Positions 25,239 to 36,976 are shown, counted from the first letter of the stretch. The stretch is 40,955 nucleotides of DNA from Magnaporthiopsis rhizophila (GCA_003049465.1 PYSS01000199.1:1-40955), one strand, 5' to 3'. The notes: generated by a model not told the origin, from the letters alone. Numbers and translations are program-made.

Positions 25239-26129
25239 ATGGTCCAGACTCGATCCGCCTCGGCCGCACGCGCCACCCCGCCGCCACCCGCGACGCGTCC
25301 CTCCCCCACCTCCACGACCGTGACTACGACCGCGACAAACCGCTCCTCGACCACCCCAGCCGCTGCCATCCTCTCGCACACGCCGTCGACGGTCGCGCTG
25401 GCCTGGCTGGCCGTGTCACTGCCGCTCGTGGCGTGGGACACGGGCTACGTGCTGCTGCGGCCGCGGTCCATGCCCGGCGGCGACCTGCACTGGCCGCTGT
25501 GGGTGCCGTACGAGCTCTACGGCCGCGTCGACCACATCTACGGCTCCAAGCAGTGGGACCTCGGCAACGGCTTCACCGCCGCCCAGGGCAGCCTCAACCT
25601 GATCGAGACGCTCATGTACCTGTACTATTTCTACGTCTGGTCGTCGTCCAGCGCCAAAATGCCCGCGTCCGGAAAGAGGGCCGCCATCACGGGCAGGCCG
25701 GCTGCGCGCGCTGTGCTGGTCCTGTTTTCGGCGCTGGTCATGACGCTTTCCAAGACGATTCTCTACTGTAAGTTTCTGTTCGCTCCAAAGGAAGACGCTC
25801 GCTCGTCCGGTTTACGCTGCTAACCAGAGCAAATGCTCCTCCGTCGCTAGGGCTTAACGAATGGTGGTCTGGATTCGACAACATCGGCCACAACACCGCC
25901 TGGGACATTTGCTTCCTCTGGGTGATCCCAAAGTCGGTACCCATGCCGCTACTCATCTTTCCATCCATCCATTTATACACGCCCCAACCACAAGACTAAC
26001 AATCATGTCCTTGCCACTAGCGGCATGTGGATCGTCTTCCCCGGGTACCTGATTTACACTCTTGGAACCGAGATTCTGGACGGCCTGGTGCCGTCCAGCG
26101 CCCAAACATCCGGGCTGAAGAGAGAATAA
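25239..26129 (+). CDS. EXPERA/emopamil-binding-like multi-pass membrane protein
   Basis: Predicted 239-aa membrane protein from exons 25239-25767, 25851-25932 and 26021-26129 with consistent phases. A low-complexity Ala/Thr/Pro N-terminus (about 50 residues) precedes the first helix (VALAWLAVSLPLVAWDTGYV). Next come a WDTGYVLLRP motif, LHWPLWVPYELYGRVDHIYG, and a second helix after NGFTAAQGSLNLIETLMYLY. The third hydrophobic segment, VLVLFSALVMTLSKTILYW, and the last, WVIPNGMWIVFPGYLIYTLG, resemble the closing part of emopamil-binding proteins, where an Asn-x-x-Trp-x-x-x-Pro pattern is conserved. EXPERA proteins include sterol isomerases and lipid regulators, but the catalytic residues of sterol isomerase cannot be assigned here. 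Function is therefore inferred at fold level only. It converges on the Argonaute gene, with 278 bases between the two stop codons. Confidence 0.7.
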
Positions 26130-26407
26130 GTCACAATCACGTCGAGGCACCATCTACGGGCCGCCTGGCCGCGGATACCTACGTACGTACCTACCTATAT
26201 ACAATCAAAGCAGTGCAATCAACACAAGCACGCAGGAGCACGCCTGGCGCGAGGGTACGCGGCCCGGTGATGTGGAAATATGGACACATGGACCAGACAA
26301 CGGACAATAAAGTTTTTGAATACGCGTTCCAAACCGGGTTGGCAGGAACTCAATCTTACCCCTCGATCCTAACCCAGTCGGCGTCGGCATGCTCGGAAAA
26401 CAAACCC

Positions 26408-27589
26408 TCAAATGTAGAACATGGTATCAGCAACGTCCTCATGCGCCTTTATCGCCCGCCTCGCCTTCTCCTGCACGCTCTTGCGCGCCTCGTCCAGCCG
26501 GGCCTGCGCCTTCTTCCGCTCGGCCTCATTCCGGATCCCCGCGATCTGTGCCTCGTCGGGCGGCGCGTGCTGGTCCACGGCGGCCGTGGGGTTGAAGACG
26601 GCATCGCAGGCCAGGTAGCAGCGCGCGCGCTCGCACAGGATGTCGGCGTAGTAGTTCGGCGTCGGGATGCTGACGGCCTTGGTGGCCCGCCCAAAGGCGT
26701 AGCACAGGCTGTGCGTCAGTGCCTCCAGCTCGTCGGTGGGGTTTCTGGCGCCACCAGCGCCACCGGCGCCGCCGCCGCCAGCCCTGTGCAGGACGCCGCC
26801 GATGCTGCCGATGCCGATGCCGCCGCCACGGCCCTGCAGCGGGAGCCTCATGGGCATCTTGCCCTTGCCCATGCCAGTAGGTGACTTGGGCTTGGTAGGC
26901 GACGACGACGACGACGGGCCTGGGGACTTGGCGCCGGGCCTGCTCTTGGGGTTGAAGATGTCGCGGACGACAATGTAGTGCGCAGGCCGCGCCGTGCCCG
27001 GGACGGCCGAGTGTGCCTGCAGGTAAAAGTCCCACACGCGCGCCTCGGTGACGCCTCTGTCGACCGCGGTGCCCGGTCTGGTGTTGTCCCTGTCCCTATC
27101 CGTCTCCACGGCCGGGTAGAAGCGGGTGTTGTGCCTTTTGCCGACGATGACAACCGTCATCCTGGGCAGCGAGGTTGCGGCTGCCGCCGCGTCGCCTCCT
27201 GCTCCGTACACGTCGGCGCAGGCCCGGTCGAGGTCTGGGATCTCGTGGCGCAGCACGAGCCGGTACTGGCCCTCGGAGACTCCGTCACGGTAGACGATGA
27301 TGTTCTCGGGCAGGCGGCCCCCGTTGTGATCCTTCCAGAGGCGCAGGCGCCGCGTCAGCATGCCGCGCAGCTCCGAGACCATCTCGTCGCGCGACTGCGA
27401 CTGCACCGCCACCTCGCCCGGCCACTGGCCCAGCTCCGCGCCCCGGCTGGCCACCATGACCGCGATGCTAGGCGTCGTGACGCTCTGGCCCGGAGCCGGG
27501 TGCGTCACGTCGATGTCCACGATCATGGTCCTACCCTGGGCCACGAGACCGAGGTTCGAGGGCGACATGCGGTGGTTGACCGAAGCAGG

Positions 27590-27629
<40 letters not shown>

Positions 27630-30440
27630 NTTTTTTTTTTTTTTTTACGTCAGTACCTGCGGCTCATGCGTAGGAGAAGGAAATGACAGAAAGTCGTACC
27701 GCCGCCAAGCTTGAGGTTGATCTTCATCGCCAGGTGGGAATTGATGTCCTGCTTCAGTTTGCCAAGCTTTTCGCGCAGCACACAAACTGTCCGCAATCCG
27801 TAGATCACGTCGCCAAGGTGCTTGATGCTGTTGTAAGTGGCCGTGTCGTCGTTCGCAAGCACAAACAGGGCGAAGTCGACTTTTGCGCCGACCAGATGCT
27901 TGAAGACGGCATCGAGTTTCTCGTAGTCGGCCTTGGTCCCCTTCTTGTCAAGAGGGCAGAATTGCTTCGAGCCTAGATTGGTCGCCTGAGCGAGCGACAG
28001 GCCGGTCTGTTCGAGAATCTGATGGTACAGAGTCTCGCAGTGACTTTCGATGGTGCCAGGGTTACCCCCAGAAAGAATAACGTATGTTCAAGGGTGACTC
28101 TTGTCGTTGGCTTTTACTCCTGGCCGGGGGTTCGTGATCCTCGGCCTGGCGGTTTGCACGAAGCATTTCCCTTCCGTCATTCTCCAGCTGCCGTCCCGAA
28201 TACTCGGCTGTTCGCCCCTGAAGTACTCGAGGGCTGGCGGTTGGAGCATTCGGGCCGGAACCGTGACCAGGCCGCTCTTGACGGAGAACCCTGCTTTTGT
28301 CTGGCGTTGTCGGTGCAGACACGGTTAGCATCCCGTGCCATTCCGGTTGTCGTGCAATGCTCGACTATCCCGTTTCTTTCACACCAGCTGATGCGCGATC
28401 CAAGCCATACCAGATATTCGTTCCTGTCCGAGGCACCAACAATATCCAGGCCGCTCCGCACGATGGAGGTCGCGTTCTCGTGCGGTCTGCGTTGGCCGAA
28501 GCTTTCCATTCCATAGCTGCCCCGGGAGAACGAAGCAGGCGTCCGCTGGGACGTACAACGGCATGCCCGCAGTCCCAAGGTTGACGACTGGCCAGTCGTC
28601 GGAAGGCTGTTGTTTGTAGGCTTGGAGACGGATACGCCAGTTAGCCCCCCAACATCTCGCCTGTTTCGTGCTGTCGACTATGCTAGCGACCGTGACGGAT
28701 AGGTTCCTTGGCGACAGGATATTACTTACTTCTTCTGAAATATTCAGACACCGTTACGAAATCGTTGGTTTGAGCCTTCTTGTCGATCTTCCGGAAGCTC
28801 ACGTCACGGGGTCCCGCGCCGTCCCTCGTCACCCGGACGAAGCCCGTCGGCCTCCCGGTGCTCTTGTCGATACCATCTGTGGACATGGCGACGCCGCATA
28901 TGGTTTTCGCTCGGCCATCGAGATGCCTGAGCTGAATCTTGAGCCTGCTGAGGAACTGGCCCAGCGCCAGCGGGGACGCACTCCCACGGCTCGGGTCAAA
29001 CGCCTGAATGAGCGTCGTGAGGGGCACCCCCTGGTAGAAACAGGCATGCGTGACGTTGACGTTGATCAGCATACGGCCGGTGGCCGGCCGGACGCTCGAG
29101 AAGAAGCCACGGACGGCCTCGACACCGGCTGTCAGATCCATCTTTTCAGGGACATTGTCGAGCAGAAAAGTTCTGTTGGCACCGACAGTCTTGACGCTGG
29201 GGCCCGGAGCTCCGGTCTTGACGTAGTGGTTGAGGAAGATGTTGAGTGCCTGGATCATCTCCTCCTTGTCGCCATAGCGAAGATCGGGGACCTCCGACGT
29301 GAGGTACCTGCGCAGGGTGGCGACGCTCAAGACCTTCTGTAGCTTGACCACGACCCTGTATTTCTGGGCATTCTCTGCGGAGACCTCTTGATCTGCGTGC
29401 CTGAACCTCACTCCAAACTCTTTTAGCGTCATCGAGGTCCCTTCGTCGTCGACTAGGATGTCACGATGCGAAACAATGAAAGTCCCAAAGTCCGAAACGA
29501 TGAACCCCTTGAGCTTCTGCAGCTCCTCGTCCTCGAGGAGCAGCTGGATTATACGCGCTGTCTTGAAGCCGGACTCGGGCGGGTGGATCGTGACGCTGTA
29601 TTTGTAAAGGTCGTGGCTCGCTTCCGGCGCCGCCTTCATCTTGTCCGCTCTAGGGGGATTGCCTCGACCGCCTTTACCTTTGCCCTTGCCCTTACCCTTG
29701 CTTCCTCCCGGTTGTTCGATCCGGGCATTCTGGGCGCTCTGGGGTCCCGGGATGGTTATCTCGACGTAGTTGACCCAAAGCTTTGTCGGCCTTCCCTGGG
29801 TACCGTACGCTAGACGCTGCGGCAGCGGTACAGTCAGATCTCCGGCGCCTTCCCTTTGCATCTCGCTGCCGCCGGGAGCAGCCTTGGCATGACTCTCGAG
29901 AACGGCCGGGGCACCTTGTCCTGGTTGGGCACCCGACGTTGCCGCGAGGATAGCGTTCTCTATCCTCTCGACGTCTTCACTCGGGGGCGGTGGACCCCCG
30001 GGGCTAAGCCTGTTTGGAGTTTGGCGAATGGCGATCAGCGTTCCTGTATCCTCAACTGCCGGAATGAGGTGTATAGGCGGCCTAGGTCAGCAAGATGGCA
30101 GAAGTGGGCATGACTCACGAGAAGATTGGATTTCTCGTCTGGGCGTTGAAGACCGGAGGCCTTCTTGCTCCTCCTCCAGAAAAGCCGCTTCCTCCCTGGG
30201 GCTTGTAGGGTAGCTTGGTCTGCCCAAAGGGCTCCCTTGGTGGCTGCTCCCACTCCTGGGGCTTCCGGGATAACTGCTCTCACTGCCAGGGCTTCCAGGA
30301 TATCTCCTTCCAGGGCTTCCACTGGAGCCCCCGACGCCCCTGCCAGGACTCGCTTCTCCGCGATCTCCGCGATCGCCTCCTCTGCCCCCTCCTCCGGCGC
30401 TCGCCCCACCTCTAGGACTGCCTCGGTAGTAGCCGCTCAT
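26408..30440 (-). pseudogene. Argonaute (PAZ-Mid-PIWI) gene with lesions in the Mid region
   Basis: Small-RNA-guided silencing protein of the QDE-2-like group. Exons on the minus strand: 30440-30119 (Gly/Arg/Ser-rich N-terminus MSGYYRGSPRGG), 30055-28730 (N domain to PAZ, ending YFRR), 28620-28411 (PAZ end and Mid start), 28300-27700 (Mid), and about 27580-26408 (PIWI, ending DTMFYI). PIWI looks competent: Asp in DIDVTHP, Glu in SRDEMVSEL, Asp in VYRDGVSEGQ, and Asp in YYADIL, a DEDD-type tetrad. The Mid pocket Tyr and Lys residues (TYNSIK, MKINLK) are kept. Problems: the frame changes near 28480-28510 between LPGQLWNGKLRP and RRPHENATSIV with loss of about 10 residues; an in-frame TGA lies at 28090-28088; no AG acceptor lies before VNHRM at about 27580; and a T/A homopolymer with an N sits in that intron. 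It may be a pseudogene or a damaged assembly of a working gene. Confidence 0.85.
27592..27646. repeat. Poly-T tract with an unresolved base (N at 27630)
   Basis: A run of 55 positions, all T except one N, lies in the last intron of the Argonaute gene (poly-A on the coding strand). The single N indicates an unresolved join or gap of unknown true size. The splice acceptor expected just downstream on the minus strand is missing, so the local sequence should not be trusted. Confidence 0.9.
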
Positions 30441-31849
30441 GGTTGTGCCTGTACCTGTTGTTTCCGCGCAAGGGTCGTTGTATGCGGCGTCCTGAGCTGG
30501 TGGCAGAAAGACTCGTCGACATGTGGGGTTTTATACGATATCCGGGTAGGCGCATCATGGAAGTGTCCCGAACAGTTTCTATTCCACTGCTAGGAATACA
30601 TGCACAGCAGGGAGAGAGCGGCCTCTGCCCTGCCCAGCTGCGGTGTTTCTGGGCGCCGTCGCCATGGTGACGGCTGAAGATGGAGGAATGGTTGCTGGAG
30701 TTCTCTCGTCGCCGAGCCTGGCTGGGTACTGACTGGACGACAGCCAACACCATCCTCCTTGCGTAAGCGGCATTGGATATTGAACCAAGCAATTTGGTGA
30801 CGTTGAGTTGGAAAAAGGCACCTATGCCTTGGCTTTTGTCGTCCACTTCTGGGGGAAATGGAATGGAGGGCTGCCGTGAGTAGGTTGACTCTGGCTGTCT
30901 GGTTGGGTGTCGAGGCAGGATGGTGAGTGGGTGAGGGAGTTGCCTGTGGTGAACGTGAGCAAATTGATGCCCCAAAATTCTAGTGTTGCTGCTGAATCAC
31001 CACCGCCGATCGGGTACAGCCAATAACTGCAGGTCTTCTGTAATACGTTGGTGCTGTCAATTAGACTCCATTCCAGGGCAAATTAATCTCTCTTGCAATG
31101 TCCTCATTCCCTCCTTGGAAAATATTGAGTATTACTGTGTGAACACCCACCCAACCTAGGCATTGACCGACCGCATTGTCAGGGCCAGCCTCTATGGTCC
31201 TTGTCTTCTCCACCTGGCTGCAGGAACCCTCGCTTTCACAATAGGTCCCATGGAAGTGGAGAGCGTATAGGGCGTACGGATTGGTCAGGTGTTCGCCTAG
31301 CATAATGTCTCTGCCAGAACAGCCACGCCCTCAAGCAATGCAGCCACCAGACTTCGTGTAGCATTGTCTCCAGCGCACGATGGCTGCCTCCCGGGCTCGG
31401 CTGATCTTCCTGAGGCACGTTTCCATCCTTTTGGATGTCGGGAACGTGAAGGAAGAGGCCCAACAGGGGCCGAATGATTGGACCCCGCATCTGGCCTGCA
31501 GACAACCCCTGCAGATACCCCCTGCAGGCTCCCGCACTCGCCCCTCGTCTAGCTCGCGGGTGCCAAGGGCGAACCACAATAGCGCCGATCCGCGCCGCAA
31601 TCTTGTGCCGCAGCCAGTCAAGATGCGCCACCCGTGATCCTGAATATTGGCACGTTCCGGATGCCACCTGCCCCAATAGTCCTCGACCATGGCTCGTGGA
31701 GCGCCGAGAACACATGGATTGCCGAGCAGGACGCTCATTGAAAAGGGGCAAGATGGCCGGCCTCGTCGTCGAGGCGATGGAGGGGGATGGAGGCTGGGGG
31801 TCCAACGCGTGCCCTCTGAACCAGCCTGCTGTCGCGGCTCGTCGTCGTC
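30441..31849. other. Divergent promoter region between the Argonaute and GH55-PLC genes
   Basis: This 1.4-kb region separates two divergently transcribed genes. Overlapping open frames of up to about 210 codons occur on both strands near 31236-31977, but none resembles a protein I know, and their composition fits the antisense of GC-rich DNA. A degraded gene on the minus strand cannot be excluded. Confidence 0.45.
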
Positions 31850-34800
31850 ATGTTGAGCCACATCTTCTTCTCGTTGGCAACGGCATTGCTGTGTTTCTGG
31901 CCACTCGCGACGGCCCGCCTCGCCGCGCCAAGGGAAATCGACGTCGCGTCGTGGACAAGGGCAGGCAAACATCTTGACAGCTTCCTAAGCGCCAGGAGCC
32001 CGACAAACCAGTCCGATCTGGAGAGAGCGCGCCTTCTCGTCCAAGCCGCGATAGCCGAGGCCGGCGTCCGGAACAAGGCCCGCGTCCAGCACCCTCTTCG
32101 GAACACCTACCATGCCGACCTCGCCGCTGCCGACTCCACTCTGCTGCACGAACGCAATGCAGAGGCGCAAAACACCAGCTTCACCATTCAGATGCTGAGC
32201 CCAGCGCCGCCGCTACTTCAAGTCAGTGATCAGATCGCTTCTGCCGCGGCTTTACTTGCAGAGCTTGGTGCAAGCACTGCGCCTTCCTCATTGCCGGTGT
32301 TTCAGCGAGCCACCAACAGCAGCCGTGGCGGTACGAGTGGCTTCTGGATGGAGAATATTTCCCGGAACCATGACAACTCTTCTTCGCACCAAGTCTTCCG
32401 CAACGTTCGCGACTTTGGCGCAAAAGGGGATGGCCGGACCGACGACACCAAGGCCATCAGAAGCGCCATCTTATCCGCCTCGAGCGCCGCGCAAAATGTT
32501 GAGGCACGCTGGCCAGGGACTGCCGGAGTAGAAAACGCCATCGTATACCTACCGTCCGGCACGTACCTCGTCAGCGGCACCATCCCGGCTCTACCTGCGA
32601 CCCAGATCATCGGCGACGCGACCGACTTTCCGGTACTCAAAGCTGCCCCGAGTTTCGTCGGCATGGGTGTCATTTCTACCAATGAGCTAAACCCTGGTGG
32701 GGAGGCATCACCAAAGAAACAGCACTATAGGCAGATTCGCAACCTGGTCATCGACGTCACGGCGGCGTCGCACGACGCCCACATTAGCGGCATCCACTGG
32801 CAAGCGTCCGAGGCTTCGAGCATCCAGCACGTTGAAGTGCGCGCTGCCGACCCGCGCACATCACCTGGTGGCAAGACGACTCAGATGGGCATCTTTACCG
32901 AGGATGGGAGCGGCGGGCTGATCAGCGATGTGGTTCTTCAAGGAGGCAACGTTGGGATACTGGCGGGCAACTCGCAATTCGCTGCACAGAGAATCAGGCT
33001 CAGCGGCTGCACCACCGCGGTCCAGCTGCTCTGGGATTTCGGCGGCGTATGGAAAGGCGTGGATGTGCGAGAGGCCGAGGTAGGCTTCCGCCTTGCCGGC
33101 AGCACCGCAGACGACCAGAACGGCAACAGCTATCTCGGCTCTGTATACATCATGGACTCTACCTTCACGGACGTCGGTACCGCGGTTCAGAACGCTCCGG
33201 TCTCCACCGAGCCCGGCACAGGAACCACAAGTGTAACGTTGGACAACGTTCTCTTCGACCGCGTTACTAACCGGGTTTTTGACGGCGAGAAAGAGTACGT
33301 CGAGGGTCGCCCATCAACGCTGGATACATGGACCCTAGGACCTATATACCTGTCGCTTCCCGAAAGGCATTTCTCGCTCGGATACGAATTCCAGACGCCC
33401 CGCGAACCAACATTGCTGGCAGATTACAACATTGCCACCAAGGACGACAACGGCACAACAAGCCTTGCCAAACGGCCCTTCTTCGAGAAGCCGAAGCCGC
33501 AGTACACTACCGTTCCAGCCAGCTCCTGGGTGCACATGAAGCAGTTTGCTAGAGGCGACGGAAAAACAGACGACACGGCCGCTTTCCAGAAGGCATTGGA
33601 CGGCAAAGGCTACATCTTCGTGGACTCGGGCCAGTACGTACTCACCGACACCGTAACGGTTCATCCAGGGACCATCCTCGTTGGAGAGGCGTGGCCCAAA
33701 CTCGTGGCTTCTGGGCCTAAATTCTCAGATCCAAGGTAAGCTTCTTCCAGTCACTCCCGCCATCAGCGCTTCCCGGCACTCTAACATTCCTCCAAGCACT
33801 CCCCGGCCTCTTGTCAGGGTTGGTGACGAAGGCAGCGTCGGTGCAGTAGAGCTCCAAGACCTCCTGTTCACGACCAATGGGGCGACGGCTGGAGTAAAGA
33901 TCATCGAGTGGAACATCAAGGCCGACAAGAACGGGAATGCAGGCATGTGGGGTAGGTCCAGCATTGTTGCCGCCCCTATATTTTTCCTGACTGTACACCC
34001 TTAGATGCTAAAGCTCGAGGATCAAGACTGCCATGTCCAGATCGGCGGCACCGTGCAGGCCGAGGAAGCTCCAACAGTGTGTGCATCCTCATCCAATGCC
34101 AGCACGAATACAACCTGCCAAGGGGCAGCGGTGATAGTTCACATTACCCCCGGAGCCTCGGCCTATCTCGAAGGAGTCTGGCTACGGGTTGCAGATCGAC
34201 TAATCGAGTTGGTTTTCCCCATGCATCCTCTACTCGATATGTGGACGTATCTAATCTTGCTATTCTTCTTCCCATAGTGCCTTCGAGCTGGTAAATACAC
34301 CCGACGCCAAAAACGAAGCAAAGGTCTTTTCTGTCCCCCGTGGGGTTCTTGTCGAGAGCCAGGCACCTACCTGGATGTACGGAACCTCCATGCAGCATGC
34401 CTCGATGTATCAGTACAACTTCCACAACTCCAAGAAGATCTTTGTTTCCATGCTGCAGGCGGAGGCACCCTCTGTCAAACCCGAAGTTCTGTTGGCGCTG
34501 CCTCTGCCCAATGCAGCTGCTGTTCTTCCTGGGGACGCCGATATGCCGGGCCCACGCGGATCTTGGGCTACCATCATTCAGAACACCAAGGACGTTTTCA
34601 TGGCGGGTCTCGGCCTCTACTCCTGGTTCTCTGAGGGATCAGCCACTTGCAGTAGGCATCTCATATCTTTGACCTCGACGAAAAGCCTGACTAACACTCT
34701 TTTGCCTCAGTCTCTAGCCAAACATGCCAGGACGCCTTGATCCTAATGCAAAACAATACCAACCTTGCCCTCCACAACCTCGCCACGATTGGCTCCAGGA

Positions 34801-36608
34801 ATAGCATCGATCTTTCGGACGGCGGCCGAGTGACAGCGAGCGAAAACCTGGCCATCAACGCCCACCCAAACTGGAGCCAAGTCGCCGTTATATACCCGAT
34901 ACAAAACACGGCCGACGCCATGGCGTGCAGAGACCCGGGCAGCTGGCCAGCCGCTCCCCCGAACGGCAAGTTTCGGAACGCTGATTTTAACGACAACAAT
35001 CGCTTCTTTGTAACCATGGTCAATGGCAGCCCTTATCGTCTTTCTTTGACGCGGAAGCATTCGTACCAGATGACCGAGTTCACATATGCGGACGTCGACC
35101 CCGGGTTTAGCCCACAGTTCTCCATGTACTACGGCCCAGGAACATTCGTCGACACCAACGGCGAGGCTGTAAGCTTTCCCACCTCAGATGATGCTGCTTC
35201 CTCTCCTTGTTCTGACGGAGACGATAGTAGAAAGCTAACGAAAGACACAAGTACTACCGGCTCGAGGGCACCAGCAAAACATTCGAGATTGACGGCACGA
35301 CCAACAGCAACGACTCGAAATACAGGCTCCGCGCGAGATACGTCTTCGACGGCATGTCGGCAAACGGGGTGCCCAAGGGATCAAGATACGAGCTCCGATC
35401 AAGGGGCGGCGAGCGGGCAGTTAACTTCGTGCTCACCGGCAGCGAGAAGGTCGGGTACTGGACGAGCGTGAACCCTCCTGTCGCATGGATGAATGCCCTG
35501 CTCCCCATAATTGGCGGGAGGAAGCTGAAGCACATCTCCATGCTGGGCTCCCACAATGCTGGTATCTCCTTTAGGAATGGAGGTAGGACTGTCCTCGTCT
35601 GCGATTTACTCTGCTCTGTTGGAAAAAAATCTGACGTCGGCACAACATTTCCAGGAACCATTGGCCCGGAAGCTGCTTCGCTGTGTCAGGGGCTGAACAT
35701 ATACAGGCAACTGATGGCCGGTTCGCGCTGGTTCGACATCCGGCCAGTGATCGGCAATGGGGGCCAGCTCCTGACGGGGCATTACAGCGGGCAGAAGGCG
35801 CCTGTGTTCGGCATCAACGGCCAGGCGCTGGCCGACATTGTCGACGACATCAACCGCTTCACCGCGACCAACCCCGAGCTCGTGGTCCTTTCGCTTTCCC
35901 ATGGTAGGTCCCCATGCCTCTTACATATGCGCCCAGCATGCGGCTTCCCTTGCTAATTAACGTTGATTCGTTGTCACAGCCATGCAAACCGACGACGGCT
36001 ACCGAGACCTCAACGACGCCGAGTGGGATCGCGTCTTCGACACCCTCGAGCGGCTCAACTCCCGCTGCACCGGACTGTCGGGCCAGATCCCCGACAAGAC
36101 GCTCGAGTCGCTGATCGGATCGGGGCGCGCCTGCGTCGTCGTGCTCTCCGACGGCGGCCGCGTGCGGCCGGCCCAGGGCATCTACCGGCCATCGGACAGC
36201 TTCGACTTTGCGGACCACTGGAGCGACAGCGACAAGGTGGCCGACATGACGTCGGACCAGACAGGCTGGGTGCGCGCCAACCGCAACCTCGTCTCGGACC
36301 CCGGGGCGCGCCGCGACCGCTTCCTGATCTCGCAGCACATCCTCACCGTCAAGGCGCTCAGCGTGCTGGTAGAGTCCATCGAGAAGTACGCCGTCGAGAT
36401 CGCGTACGACGCGCTCTTCTGGCGCGTCTTCTCCGCCTACACGCCCTGGAGCTTCCCCAGCGTGCTGCTCATGGACTACATCGGGATCCTGTACAAGGGC
36501 GACAGGGCCCTGCTACCCGAGGCTGGCGAGGCTAGGGCCTTCGTCATGGCTGTCAACGTCGGCTTGGCGAGTCGGAACTGCTGGCTGGGCGGAGGTTCCT
36601 TGGAATGA
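31850..36608 (+). CDS. Secreted fusion of GH55 beta-1,3-glucanase and PLC-like phosphodiesterase
   Basis: Predicted 1413-aa secreted protein from exons 31850-33735, 33818-33951, 34027-34207, 34278-34651, 34711-35168, 35252-35582, 35655-35903 and 35980-36608, all phases consistent. A signal peptide is visible (hydrophobic FFSLATALLCFWPLATA). Residues about 150-930 form a GH55 double beta-helix: the two characteristic openings are FGAKGDGRTDDTKAI and FARGDGKTDDTAAF, and PRGVLVESQAPTWMYGT is typical of the second helix. GH55 enzymes are exo- or endo-beta-1,3-glucanases acting on wall glucan. From about 950 a beta-rich linker (FFVTMVNGSPY, HSYQM) leads to a PLC-like TIM barrel: His1112 in MLGSHNAGIS, SRWFDIRPV with its Arg, His1164 in GHYSG, and ELVVLSLSH. 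The join lies inside one uninterrupted exon (34711-35168), so it is not a gene-calling artefact. No GPI or membrane anchor is seen at the C-terminus. The donor of the third intron (GTTGGT) is the weakest junction. Confidence 0.85.
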
Positions 36609-36976
36609 CGGTTCCATCCGTTTCAAGGAGACTTCGGTAATTAACCCATAATATAAAGTACATTTTCCAGAGGATAATATCCTCATCCACGCCACGTCAC
36701 AGAGACGCGGGCGGCCACCGGGCATCTCCGAGCCGGGCCGAGTATCGCGACCCTCGCCGGCGTCGCAGGCCCTCTGTGACAAGTTGGAGAGCACATGGTG
36801 ATGGCAATACAGGGTCTCCACCGCTGCTGCGCACTCATGCATGTAAAGCTGAGCGTCTCGCACCCTCCATAGCGTCTCTTCTTGCAACACACCATCCGCC
36901 TTTGGCTGGCAGGTCCGACATCTGCGTCGTTGGCAGCCGCTTCTCCATCCTCCTTCAGCAGGGCTTGCGCATGGCG
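36609..36976. other. Short convergent spacer
   Basis: About 370 bases between the stop of the GH55-PLC gene and the 3' end of the disrupted minus-strand gene. It includes an AT-rich patch soon after the first stop (TAATTAACCCATAATATAAA, from 36639), a plausible polyadenylation region. No gene is recognised. Confidence 0.5.

Noticed and set aside
26640..26700. Asp in place of the last catalytic His of animal slicer Argonautes
   Set aside because: Asp is an accepted fourth residue of the DEDX tetrad, so this alone does not imply loss of activity.
31236..31977. Long overlapping minus- and plus-strand frames upstream of the GH55-PLC gene
   Set aside because: I could not assemble a sensible protein from any combination of frames. 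They are more likely non-coding GC-rich DNA, although an old pseudogene is not excluded.
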